From: Paenibacillus sp. R14(2021)
GTDB taxonomy: Bacteria; Bacillota; Bacilli; Paenibacillales; Paenibacillaceae
DNA length: 64,000 nucleotides
NCBI RefSeq assembly: GCF_019431355.1
Contig: NZ_CP080269.1
Span: 434,001 to 498,000, forward strand
Reading direction: 5' to 3'
Shown here piece by piece: positions 1 through 9,300 of the stretch. Position numbers and translations under genes: made by a program. Within the stretch, counting starts at the first letter, position 1. Each line of letters starts with the position of its first letter. Under the pieces are notes generated by a model. That model was not told the origin of the DNA and did no database searches. It worked only from the letters and a program-made list of their open reading frames with translations.

Positions 1-124
1 ATCGCTTTGCATGGACAATAACATTCCGCTTGTCGTATTCTCCATTACGGAAGCAGGTAATATTAAGCGTGTTGTCCTTGGAGAGAAAATCGGAACCATC
101 GTAATGAAAGGGAGTGTCAACTAA
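1..124 (+). CDS. pyrH: UMP kinase, C-terminal fragment
   Basis: The 5' end lies outside the window; about 40 C-terminal residues are read in the frame of the TAA stop at 122-124. The tail, with [18 protein letters not shown] near its end, matches the C-terminus of bacterial UMP kinase, which phosphorylates UMP to UDP in pyrimidine nucleotide synthesis. pyrH directly precedes frr in most Firmicutes. The stop overlaps the frr start (TAATG), and the frr ribosome-binding site AAAGGGAG lies inside pyrH, which implies translational coupling. The identification rests on a short tail plus synteny. Confidence 0.85.
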   Translation, partial: SLCMDNNIPLVVFSITEAGNIKRVVLGEKIGTIVMKGSVN

Positions 125-678
125 TGCCGCAATCCATTAAGAAAAACGCAGAAGAGCGGATGGAGAAAGCAATCGGCGCGCTGAGACGCGATCTGTCTAC
201 GCTTCGTGCAGGCCGCGCTACGCCTGCGCTTCTGGACCGCCTTCAAGTTGAATACTACGGCTCAATGACGCCTGTTAATCAATTGGCGAACATCAATACC
301 CCTGATTCGCGTACGCTCCTCATTCAGCCATGGGATAAGTCCTCGCTTGGAGCGATCGAGAAAGCGATTTTGAAATCGGATCTCGGCTTGACTCCGTCCA
401 ATGACGGCATCACGATCCGGATCGGAATCCCGATGTTAACGGAAGAGCGTCGTACGGAACTTGTCAAAATGACGAAGAAGTTCGGCGAGGAAGCAAAGGT
501 TGCGATTCGTAACATTCGCCGCGACGCAAACGATGACATCAAGAAATTAGAGAAGACGGACATCTCCGAAGACGAATCCCGTCGTCATCAAGACGACGTT
601 CAGAAGACGACCGACAAATTCGTCGCTGAGGTCGAAAAAGTGCTTTCTTCGAAAGAGAAAGAGATCATGGAAGTATAA
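124..678 (+). CDS. frr: ribosome recycling factor
   Basis: This 184-residue protein has the normal length of RRF (about 185). RRF acts with EF-G to split post-termination ribosomes into subunits. The family signature around residues 27-35 (LRAGRATPA) and the basic helix near residues 107-140, with repeated Arg/Lys, fit the three-helix-bundle domain. The start ATG overlaps the pyrH stop, so both are read from one mRNA. Nothing is missing or unusual. uppS follows after 71 nt in the conserved Firmicute order pyrH-frr-uppS-cdsA. Confidence 0.97.
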   Translation: MPQSIKKNAEERMEKAIGALRRDLSTLRAGRATPALLDRLQVEYYGSMTPVNQLANINTPDSRTLLIQPWDKSSLGAIEKAILKSDLGLTPSNDGITIRIGIPMLTEERRTELVKMTKKFGEEAKVAIRNIRRDANDDIKKLEKTDISEDESRRHQDDVQKTTDKFVAEVEKVLSSKEKEIMEV

Positions 679-749
679 TACAAGCTCACCGGCCCCTCCG
701 AATGGTGGGGTTTGTTGCATAAATCGACATTAGCGGCGGGAGGACGAAC

Positions 750-1514
750 ATGTTACAGCGATTAAGAGCCTTATTCGGCAAAGCGTCCGTAAAACCGTTG
801 CAGATGCTTGATACTGATAACATACCGCAGCATATCGCGATTATTATGGACGGCAACGGCAGGTGGGCGAAGAGCCGCGGACTGCCGCGTATGGCCGGTC
901 ATCATTCCGGTATGAAAGCGGTCAAGCGAATTACAATGGCTGCAGATCGGCTTGGTGTCAAATATTTAACGCTATATGCTTTTTCGACGGAGAATTGGAA
1001 ACGTCCGAAGGCGGAAGTGGAATTTTTGATGAAGCTCCCGCAAGAGTTTTTGGCGAGCGAGCTGAAGGATTTAATGGAGAAGCGCGTCCAAATTCGGATG
1101 ATGGGATATAAAGGCGATTTGCCGGATCATACGCTGAAGGCCGTGGAAGACGCCATAGCCAAAACAGCTAACAATGACGGTATCGTGCTTACCTTTGCCC
1201 TGAATTATGGCAGCCGCAAGGAAATGATCGAAGCCGTGCGGAGCATCGGACAAGATGTACAGGACGGGAAGCTTTCGCCTGGACAGATTGAAGAATCTCA
1301 TATGCAGCAGTATCTGTTGACGGCCGATGTGCCGGATCCGGATTTGCTTATCCGTACGAGCGGCGAGCTTCGTCTCAGCAACTTTATGCTTTGGCAGCTT
1401 GCTTACAGTGAAATGTGGTTTACAGACGTTTATTGGCCCGAATTTACAGAAGAGCACTTCAATGAGGCGGTCCGTGAATATCAGCGCAGGGCTCGCCGAT
1501 ATGGTGGACTGTAA
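750..1514 (+). CDS. uppS: undecaprenyl diphosphate synthase
   Basis: UppS adds isopentenyl units to farnesyl diphosphate to make the C55 carrier lipid for peptidoglycan and teichoic acid. The cis-prenyltransferase signature MDGNGRWA lies at residues 33-40, with the catalytic Asp at 34. The second family motif RTSGELRLSNF is near the C-terminus. At 254 residues it has the usual length. The ATG follows a GCGGGAGGA ribosome-binding site. It is probably co-transcribed with cdsA and dxr, which also feed membrane and isoprenoid synthesis. Confidence 0.97.
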   Translation: MLQRLRALFGKASVKPLQMLDTDNIPQHIAIIMDGNGRWAKSRGLPRMAGHHSGMKAVKRITMAADRLGVKYLTLYAFSTENWKRPKAEVEFLMKLPQEFLASELKDLMEKRVQIRMMGYKGDLPDHTLKAVEDAIAKTANNDGIVLTFALNYGSRKEMIEAVRSIGQDVQDGKLSPGQIEESHMQQYLLTADVPDPDLLIRTSGELRLSNFMLWQLAYSEMWFTDVYWPEFTEEHFNEAVREYQRRARRYGGL

Positions 1515-1541
1515 CGAGCCGAACTGGAGAGTGTTTTTCAG

Positions 1542-2336
1542 ATGAAACAACGCATCGTGACTGGTGTCATAGGCGGCACTGGCTTTATTGTACTGACGAT
1601 TCTTGGCGGATGGTTTTTCTTCGCACTTCTACTCTTATTGGCCGTAATTGGATTTATGGAGTACATCCGGATGAACGGCGTTTCAATTAAACATCCGCTG
1701 GCATGGATTGGACTCGCAGGGATGCTGGTCCTTTTCTTGCCCTGGAGCGACTTTGGCTTGAAGGAGCCGGCAGCTTTACATACGCTTTGGCTGGTTTTGT
1801 TTTTGCTGCTTACGGTCACTGTACTTTCCAAGAATGTCATTACGATCGACGGTGCAGCACTGATGCTCCTAGGCGCACTGTATATCGGTTATGGCTTTCA
1901 TGCGATGTATGCGGTTCGTCATGGCGATTCGCATGGATTAATGACGACATGCATGGCATTCGGCGCGATCTGGGCATCTGACATAGGAGCGTACTTTACT
2001 GGACGGGCGATTGGCAAGAATAAGCTGTGGCCGGCAATCAGTCCCAATAAAACGGTTGAGGGTTCACTGGGCGGCGTCGTGCTTGCTATTATCGTCTCGC
2101 TTATTTTTGCGTTCGCTTATCCGGATGTGATCAGCATTGGACGGGCACTTCTTATTGGCCTTGCAGCAGCCGTAGCGGGACAGCTTGGTGACCTGATTCA
2201 ATCCGCATACAAGCGCGTCCGCGGCATTAAGGATACGGGCTCCATTCTCCCTGGCCATGGCGGTGTACTGGACCGCTGCGACAGCTGGTTAATCGTGTTT
2301 CCGCTGCTCGTAATGACCAATCTGCTGCCGCTCTGA
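1542..2336 (+). CDS. cdsA: phosphatidate cytidylyltransferase (CDP-diglyceride synthase)
   Basis: CdsA makes CDP-diacylglycerol from phosphatidate and CTP, the branch point for phosphatidylglycerol and phosphatidylethanolamine. The protein is 264 residues and mostly hydrophobic, with about seven or eight predicted membrane segments. The CdsA signature near the C-terminus is clear: SAYKR, KDTGS and PGHGGVLDRCDS in order. The ribosome-binding site (GGAGAG) is modest, and uppS ends 27 nt upstream. pgsA, which uses the product, is encoded about 43 kb downstream at 44939. Confidence 0.96.
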   Translation: MKQRIVTGVIGGTGFIVLTILGGWFFFALLLLLAVIGFMEYIRMNGVSIKHPLAWIGLAGMLVLFLPWSDFGLKEPAALHTLWLVLFLLLTVTVLSKNVITIDGAALMLLGALYIGYGFHAMYAVRHGDSHGLMTTCMAFGAIWASDIGAYFTGRAIGKNKLWPAISPNKTVEGSLGGVVLAIIVSLIFAFAYPDVISIGRALLIGLAAAVAGQLGDLIQSAYKRVRGIKDTGSILPGHGGVLDRCDSWLIVFPLLVMTNLLPL

Positions 2337-2355
2337 GACATAGGAGGCAAATTGC

Positions 2356-3495
2356 TTGAAGAAAATTACGATTTTGGGATCTACGGGATCGATCGGCACG
2401 CAAACGCTGGACATTATCAGCCGCGAGCCGGATCGTTATCAGGTTGAAGGGCTGGCAGCAGGGAACAACGTGGAGCTGCTTATTCAACAAGCCAAACAGT
2501 TTCATGCGAAAATGGTCTGTGTATCGACAAGGTCGCTTGCAGAGGAAGCGAAGGCAGCACTTCCTGCCGGTACAAAGGTTGTTTTTGGAGATGAAGGTTT
2601 GATAGAAATTGCCGCTTCGACGGATGCGAATTATGTCGTGACCGCCATTGTTGGCAGCAGAGGGCTTCCGGCGACGCTGGCAGCCATCGATGCAGGTAAA
2701 ACAATCGGACTGGCCAATAAAGAAACGCTGGTAACCGCTGGACATTTGGTCATGCGAAGAGCGGCAGAGCGAGGCGTCCCTATTCTTCCGATCGACAGCG
2801 AGCATTCCGCTATTTTTCAATGCTTGAACGGTGAACGTCGAAGCGACGTGAAACAAATTACGCTGACGGCTTCAGGCGGATCGTTCCGCGATCGTACGAG
2901 AGTTGAACTTGAAGGTGTCACCGTCGCTGAAGCCCTCAATCACCCCAACTGGTCCATGGGTGCGAAGGTAACGATCGATTCCGCTACAATGGCGAACAAA
3001 GGCTTAGAGGTCATCGAGGCGCACTGGCTGTTCGATCTGCCATATGATCAGATCAAGGTGTTAATCCACCCGGAGAGTATCATTCATTCGTACGTGGAAT
3101 TTATCGATCACAGCATCGTCGCGCAGCTCGGCATGCCGGACATGCGCGTTCCGATTCAATATGCACTGACTTATCCTGAACGCAGATCGACACCGACGGA
3201 AGCTTTGGATTTGGCGAAGCTGGCTGCGCTTCATTTTCGCGAAATGGACTTCGACAGGTATCCTTGCCTTCGGTTCGCATACGAGAGCGGGAGGACTGGC
3301 AGATCGGCACCGACCGTCTTCAATGCTGCAAATGAAACCGCTGTTGCTCGATTCTTGGATGGGAAGATTTCTTTCCTTGAAATCGAGCATGTTATCGCAT
3401 CGGTCCTGAACCGCCATGATGTCATCGATGTCCCGGACATAGAGGCGATTGCAGAAGTAGATGCATGGGCGCGCCGGGCAGCGCTTAGCTTCTAA
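2356..3495 (+). CDS. dxr: 1-deoxy-D-xylulose-5-phosphate reductoisomerase
   Basis: Dxr converts DXP to 2-C-methyl-D-erythritol 4-phosphate with NADPH in the non-mevalonate isoprenoid pathway. The nucleotide-binding GSTGSIG motif is at residues 8-14. The active-site motifs IDSEHSAIFQCL and the NMGAKVTIDSATM-like stretch (here NWSMGAKVTIDSATMANKG) follow in order. The length of 379 residues is normal. The start is TTG behind AGGAGG with 8-nt spacing. The gene lies two positions after uppS, which uses the end products of this pathway. Confidence 0.97.
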   Translation: MKKITILGSTGSIGTQTLDIISREPDRYQVEGLAAGNNVELLIQQAKQFHAKMVCVSTRSLAEEAKAALPAGTKVVFGDEGLIEIAASTDANYVVTAIVGSRGLPATLAAIDAGKTIGLANKETLVTAGHLVMRRAAERGVPILPIDSEHSAIFQCLNGERRSDVKQITLTASGGSFRDRTRVELEGVTVAEALNHPNWSMGAKVTIDSATMANKGLEVIEAHWLFDLPYDQIKVLIHPESIIHSYVEFIDHSIVAQLGMPDMRVPIQYALTYPERRSTPTEALDLAKLAALHFREMDFDRYPCLRFAYESGRTGRSAPTVFNAANETAVARFLDGKISFLEIEHVIASVLNRHDVIDVPDIEAIAEVDAWARRAALSF

Positions 3496-3507
3496 CAGGG
3501 GGTTCTC

Positions 3508-3535
3508 TTGAATCGAACGGGAGAATAATGATAAT
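3508..3535 (+). promoter_or_regulatory. possible sigma-A promoter for rseP
   Basis: TTGAAT at 3508-3513 and GATAAT at 3530-3535 are separated by 16 bp in the dxr-rseP gap. The spacing and -10 are acceptable but the -35 is only partly consensus. It may be an internal operon promoter or chance. Confidence 0.3.
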
Positions 3536-3573
3536 CTAAGTACAGGCCGTTACGAACAGGAGGCTCGAGAGCG

Positions 3574-4854
3574 ATGCATATGATACAGGTCGTCTTTATG
3601 ACGGTAATGGTCTTCTTCGTCATTGTGACCATCCATGAATGGGGTCACTTTTATTTTGCGAAGCGTGCCGGAATTTTGGTAAGAGAATTTGCAATCGGAT
3701 TTGGGCCGAAGCTGTTTTCCATTAAGCGAGGCGAAACGCGCTATACACTGCGACTTGTACCGGCGGGCGGATTCGTACGGATGGCTGGCGAAGATCCGGA
3801 ATTGGTTGAGGTGCAGACCGGTCAAACCGTGGCTGTGCGCGTGAAGGACGGCGTCGTCACCCGTATTTACTTGGATCGGCTCGATGAACGCAGCAATGTC
3901 GTACGCGGAGAAGTTGAAACAATCGATATTGAACGGAAGCTGAAACTTGCCTTGAATGCTGACGGCGTGATTGAATCGTTCGACATTCATCCGCAGGCGC
4001 TCATGATCAGCAAGGGGAAAGAAACGCAGATCGCGCCGCTCGATCGGCAGTTTGGCAGCAAGACGGTAGGCCAGCGCGCGCTTGCGATTGTTGCAGGGCC
4101 AGTTATGAACTTTATACTGGCATTCGCGCTGTTTGCTGCGTATTTCCAAATGGCAGGGGTGCCAATGGAGAACCCAGACAAGCTACTTATAGGAGATATC
4201 GTCGCTGGTATGCCGGCATCCAAAGCGGATATCAAAGTCGGTGACGTAATTGATTCCATTAACGGGATCAAGATCGGTGCGGATTCCGAGAAAATGATCG
4301 GCATCATCAGCAAGTCGGTGAATGTCCCGCTGACGTTTACCGTCATCAGGGACGGCAAACCGCTGACTTCGAAAATCACACCGAAGAAGGATCCAGATAC
4401 CGGAGTAGGGAAGCTCGGTATTTCGGCAGCGATTCCTTCGCGACCGGTTTCCTTCGGTGAAACCTTCACCTACGCGGGCAAGGCAATGAAGAACATGACG
4501 ATTTTGATCTTTGGCGGGTTTAAGAAAATCCTTATCGGTGATTTCAAAATGGATGATCTTGGCGGTCCGTTACGTACGGCCCAAGTGACGAGCCAAATCG
4601 CAGAGCAAGGCTTCACGCAGCTCACTTCATGGGTAGCTGTATTAAGTTTATATTTGGGGATATTCAATCTGCTGCCGGTTCCGGCGCTCGATGGCAGCCG
4701 TCTGCTCTTCCTTGGCCTGGAAGCAGTTCGCGGCCGTCCGGTCGATCCGAACCGGGAAAGCATGGTGCATTTCATCGGGTTTGCGATGCTGATGCTGCTG
4801 ATGCTGGCTGTTACGTATAATGATATTTTGCGCTTGGTAAGAGGGGAGCACTAG
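3574..4854 (+). CDS. rseP: site-2 intramembrane zinc metalloprotease (RseP/RasP)
   Basis: This is an S2P-family protease (M50B) of 426 residues. The zinc-binding HEWGH motif is at residues 21-25 in the first membrane segment. A PDZ-like domain lies mid-protein, and the second active-site motif NLLPVPALDG lies near residue 365 in a later segment. The B. subtilis orthologue RasP degrades the membrane-embedded anti-sigma factor RsiW and acts on FtsL and signal-peptide remnants; these substrates are inferred here by homology. The start ATG follows AGGAGG. proS begins 6 nt after the stop. Confidence 0.96.
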   Translation: MHMIQVVFMTVMVFFVIVTIHEWGHFYFAKRAGILVREFAIGFGPKLFSIKRGETRYTLRLVPAGGFVRMAGEDPELVEVQTGQTVAVRVKDGVVTRIYLDRLDERSNVVRGEVETIDIERKLKLALNADGVIESFDIHPQALMISKGKETQIAPLDRQFGSKTVGQRALAIVAGPVMNFILAFALFAAYFQMAGVPMENPDKLLIGDIVAGMPASKADIKVGDVIDSINGIKIGADSEKMIGIISKSVNVPLTFTVIRDGKPLTSKITPKKDPDTGVGKLGISAAIPSRPVSFGETFTYAGKAMKNMTILIFGGFKKILIGDFKMDDLGGPLRTAQVTSQIAEQGFTQLTSWVAVLSLYLGIFNLLPVPALDGSRLLFLGLEAVRGRPVDPNRESMVHFIGFAMLMLLMLAVTYNDILRLVRGEH

Positions 4855-4860
4855 TCGGTC

Positions 4861-6309
4861 ATGTCGAAAGAAAAACAATTCGTAACGGAAATTACGCCGC
4901 AGGGCGAGGATTTCTCCCGTTGGTACATCGATGTCATCAAGAAAGCGGAACTGATGGACTATTCACCGGTTCGCGGCTGCATCGTGTTCCGTCCGGAAGG
5001 CTTTGAAATTTGGGAACATATGCGCGATGAACTGGACCGCCGCTTCAAGGAAACCGGTCATCGCAATGCGTACTTCCCGATGTTTATTCCAGAGAGCTTC
5101 TTCCAGAAAGAGAAGGAGCATGTCGAAGGGTTCAACCCGGAGCTTCCATGGGTGACTGAAGCCGGCGGCGAGAAGCTGGAGGAACGTCTAGCAATCCGTC
5201 CGACATCCGAAACGATTATCGGCCATATGTATTCTAAATGGATACAATCATATCGGGATTTGCCTGTTTTAATCAATCAGTGGGCCAACGTCGTTCGTTG
5301 GGAGAAACGGACGCTGCCGTTCCTGCGTACAACAGAGTTTCTGTGGCAGGAAGGCCATACCGCGCATGAGCTGGAATCGGAAGCTCGCGAAGAAACGAAC
5401 CAGATGCTGGAGATTTATCGCGATTTCTGCGAGAACTTCTTGGCGATTCCGGTCATTATGGGACAGAAAACGCCTTCGGAACGTTTTGCGGGTGCAGTGG
5501 ATACGTATTCCATCGAGGCGATGATGAAGGACGGACGTGCGGTACAAGCAGGGACTTCGCATTATCTGGGTACGAAGTTTGCGGTTGCGTTCGATATTAA
5601 ATATTTGGATCGCGAAAACACGCAGCAATTTGTTCATACGACGTCCTGGGGCGTTTCCACGCGCTTGCTGGGCGCGATGATCATGGTGCATGGGGATGAT
5701 CGCGGTCTAGTCCTTCCTCCGAAGGTAGCGCCTACGCAGGTCGTTATGATTCCGATCGGACCTCCGAAGACACGCGAGCAGGTTGTTGGCCGCGTGGACG
5801 AGCTGTATGTCGAGCTTAAGAAAGCCGGCATTCGCGTGAAGGTGGATGACCGCACGGACATGAGCCCGGGCTGGAAATTCAACGAGTACGAGATGCGCGG
5901 CGTTCCGATTCGCCTTGAACTGGGTCCTCGGGATATGGAGAACGGACAAGTTGTTCTTGTTTCGCGGATCTCAGGCGAGAAACGCATCGTGCTGCAAGCT
6001 AGCTTGAAGGAAGAAATTAATCGTATGCTGACCGAGATCCACAATGATATGCTTGAGCGTGCGAAGCAATTCCGTTCGGAGCACTCGTATTCAGTGGAGA
6101 CGCTGGACGAGATGAAAGCTTTGTTCGAAGAGCAGCGCGGCTTTGCACTTGCAGGCTGGTGCGGTTCCGAGGCTTGCGAGCGTCAGGTGAAGGAAGAGAC
6201 GGGAGCAACAAGCCGTAACATTCCGTTCGAACCTGCAGAGCACAAAACAACTTGTTTGGTATGCGGGGAGAAGTCGGCGCATTCCGTTGTGTTTGCTCGG
6301 GCGTATTGA
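4861..6309 (+). CDS. proS: prolyl-tRNA synthetase, archaeal/eukaryotic-type
   Basis: The enzyme charges tRNA-Pro with proline. At 482 residues it is much shorter than the bacterial-type ProRS with an editing insertion (about 565-570 residues, as in B. subtilis). The class II motif 2 region reads RWEKRTLPFLRTTEFLWQEG, typical of the archaeal/eukaryotic type. The C-terminus has Cys pairs (GWCGSEAC and CLVCGE) and ends in Tyr, also typical of that type. No insertion lies between motifs 2 and 3, so cis-editing of Ala-tRNA-Pro is not expected from this protein. It keeps the usual position between rseP and polC. The start ATG has no strong ribosome-binding site; only GGGGAGCA lies about 12 nt upstream. 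Confidence 0.95.
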   Translation: MSKEKQFVTEITPQGEDFSRWYIDVIKKAELMDYSPVRGCIVFRPEGFEIWEHMRDELDRRFKETGHRNAYFPMFIPESFFQKEKEHVEGFNPELPWVTEAGGEKLEERLAIRPTSETIIGHMYSKWIQSYRDLPVLINQWANVVRWEKRTLPFLRTTEFLWQEGHTAHELESEAREETNQMLEIYRDFCENFLAIPVIMGQKTPSERFAGAVDTYSIEAMMKDGRAVQAGTSHYLGTKFAVAFDIKYLDRENTQQFVHTTSWGVSTRLLGAMIMVHGDDRGLVLPPKVAPTQVVMIPIGPPKTREQVVGRVDELYVELKKAGIRVKVDDRTDMSPGWKFNEYEMRGVPIRLELGPRDMENGQVVLVSRISGEKRIVLQASLKEEINRMLTEIHNDMLERAKQFRSEHSYSVETLDEMKALFEEQRGFALAGWCGSEACERQVKEETGATSRNIPFEPAEHKTTCLVCGEKSAHSVVFARAY

Positions 6310-6327
6310 TTTTTGGGGGAGGGCATC

Positions 6328-9300
6328 ATGAACCAAACCGGGGATAAGCGGCAGCGATTCGAACTGCTCATGAAGCAGGCGGAGCTGCCGCAGCAATTGA
6401 CGGATGAACATTTTGGCGATGGGTATATAGACAAAGTGATTGTAAGCCGGAGTAACCGGGAATGGACGTTTTGCATACGCAAAACGTCTTTGGTTCCTTT
6501 ACCGGCTTTTGGTGTTTTTTGCAGGGCGATACAGTTGAAGTTTGCCCATATTGCGCAAGTTTCGTTTCAATTTCACTATAGCGACGATGTGGCCAAATCA
6601 GATTTGATTACGGAATATTGGCCCGCATTTCTGGAGTGGCTCCAGAAGAGCAATGCTTCGATCAACGGATGGATGAACAAGGCACAGATGGAAACGGACG
6701 GCGATTTGATTACGCTTCATATGATGGACCAGATGGGTCTGGATATGGCGAAGAAGAAACGAATCGACGAGCTGGCTGTCGCTTTCTTCAACGATCAATT
6801 CTCAATCGGCTGCCGAATGAAGCTTGTCGTGGCCGCTGCGACGGAATCCAAGCAGGATGTCTACGAACAGTTCGCGCAGAAGCGGGAGCAAGAAGAACGT
6901 GACGTTATTCAGCAAATGATGACAAGTTCTCTTCCAGAAGCTCCGCAGGTGGAAGAGGGCGATGTTCGTCTCGTGGTCGGCTACGATATTCGCGAGGCAC
7001 CCGTTCCGATCATGAACGTGTTGGAGGAAGAGAAGAAGATTGCCGTGCAGGGCGCGGTCTTCGGTCTCGACGAGAAAGAGCTTCGTAACGGCAGCACGCT
7101 GTTCACGTTCAATGTGACGGATTTCACGGATTCCATCGCTATGAAGATGTTCGCGAAGACGAAAGACGACGTCAAGGTGCTGAAGCAGCTCGCTAACGGC
7201 AAATGGATCAAAGCGCGAGGACGCGTTGAATATGACCGTTTCATGATGGAGCCGGAGCTCGTCATGATGCCTTCCGATCTTCACGAGGTGATGGCACCGA
7301 GGGAACCGAAGGACGATGCGGAGGAGAAGCGCGTCGAGTTCCATTTGCACACGACAATGAGCACGATGGATGCAGTGACGCCAGTGGACGCTTACATTAA
7401 ACAGGCAGCCAAATGGGGACATAAGGCCATCGCGATTACGGACCACGGAAATGTGCAGTGCTATCCGGAAGCGGCGAAGGCGGCGAAGAAGAACGGGATC
7501 AAGGCGTTGTTCGGATTGGAAGCCAATGTCGTCAACGATGCAATTCCGATGGTCATGAATGCGCGTGAAGACGTCATGTCGACGGCCGTTTACGTCGTTT
7601 TCGATATCGAGACTACCGGGTTATCGGTTATGAACAACAAGATCATCGAGCTTGCTGGCGTGAAAATGCTGGAGGGTAGAGAGATCGATCGGTTCTCGAC
7701 CTTCATCAACCCGCACGAAGACATTCCATACCATATTCAACAGCTGACGAACATTACGAACGAGATGGTCGCCGATGCGCCCGAGCTGGAGCCTAAGCTC
7801 CGGGAATTTGTTGCATTTATCGGCGATTCGATTCTTGTGGCGCATAATGCGAGATTCGATATGGGCTTTATTCAAGAATGCTGCAAACGATTTGGCATGC
7901 CGGAAGTAAAGAACCCCGTGCTGGATACGCTGGAGCTTGCCCGTTTCCTTCATCCAACGATGAAGAATCACAGGCTCGGGACGCTGGCGGATAAGTACAA
8001 AATCAGCCTCGAGAACGCTCACCGCGCGATCGACGACTCCCTCGCTCTTGGCGGCGTGCTCTTCGGTCTCATTAACGACGCAGCTGCACGCAACATTACG
8101 GGGCTTCAAATGCTCAACGATTATGTGGGACTCGATCTATCCAATATGCGACCGTTTCACTGCTGCATCTATGCGCTTAATGCCGCGGGCAAAAAGAACT
8201 TATTCAAATTAATTTCCATATCTCATACAGAGTACTTCAAACGCGTTCCTACCATTCCGAAGAGTAAGCTTACCGAACTAAGGGAAGGACTGCTTATTAT
8301 TTCCGGCTGCGAGAAGGGCGAATTCTTTGAAGCAGTCATGAATAAATCGATGGAGGAAGCGGAAGAGACTGCCCATTATTATGATGTTCTTGAAATTCAG
8401 CCGGTCACGTTCTATATGCATCTCGTCGATAAGGGCTTCGTTGCAAGCCGGGCGGAGATCGAGCAGGCGATTCGCCGTGTATGCGAAATCGGCGACAAGC
8501 TGGGCAAGCCGGTCATTGCGACGGGTAACGTTCACTACCTCGTGGAGCGGGATAAGATGTTCCGTGACATTACTATCCACGGTATTACCGGATTCAGTCC
8601 GCTGAAGGATCAGAACAAACCCGATGCACATTTCCGCACGACGAAGGAGATGCTTGCCGAATTTGCTTTTCTTGGCGAGGCTCGCGCCTATGAAGTCGTC
8701 GTGAAGAATACCAACGAGCTCGCGGACCGCTTCGAGCCGTTCGATATGTTCCCTTCCAAGCTGTTCGTTCCCATCATGGAAGGCGCGGACGAGGAAATGC
8801 GCAACACCTGCTATGAAACGGCCAAGCGACTCTATGGGGAACCAATTCCTGACGTTGTCGTGCAACGGCTGGAGAAGGAGCTTATTCCGATTACGAAAGC
8901 CGGCTTCTCGGCGAACTATCTCATTTCCGAACGTCTCGTTAAGAAGTCCAATGCAGACGGCTATCTCGTAGGATCTCGGGGGTCCGTCGGCTCTTCGGTC
9001 GTGGCTACGTTCCTTGGTATTTCCGAGGTAAACCCGCTGCCTGCGCATTATACGTGCTTGAACATCGAATGCAAATACAGCGAATGGTTTCTGGACGGCA
9101 GTTACCCGTCTGGCTTCGATCTGCCGGACAAGCTTTGTCCGAATTGCGGCAAGCCGCTCAAAGGCGAAGGCCAGGATATCCCATTCGAAACGTTCCTCGG
9201 TTTCAAAGGCGATAAAGTTCCCGATATCGACTTGAACTTTTCCGGCGAATATCAGGCAACGGCGCATAATTTCACGAAGACGATGTTCGGCGAGAAGTCC

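Noticed and set aside
690-722. Possible terminator between frr and uppS (CCCCTCC with GGTGGGG)
   Set aside because: The stem has a mismatch and the T tract is only TTTGTT. frr and uppS are usually co-transcribed, so I did not call it.
8278-9267. Long open frame of about 329 codons on the minus strand inside polC
   Set aside because: It lies fully antisense to the conserved catalytic core of polC, has no ribosome-binding site and resembles no family. It is a shadow of codon bias.
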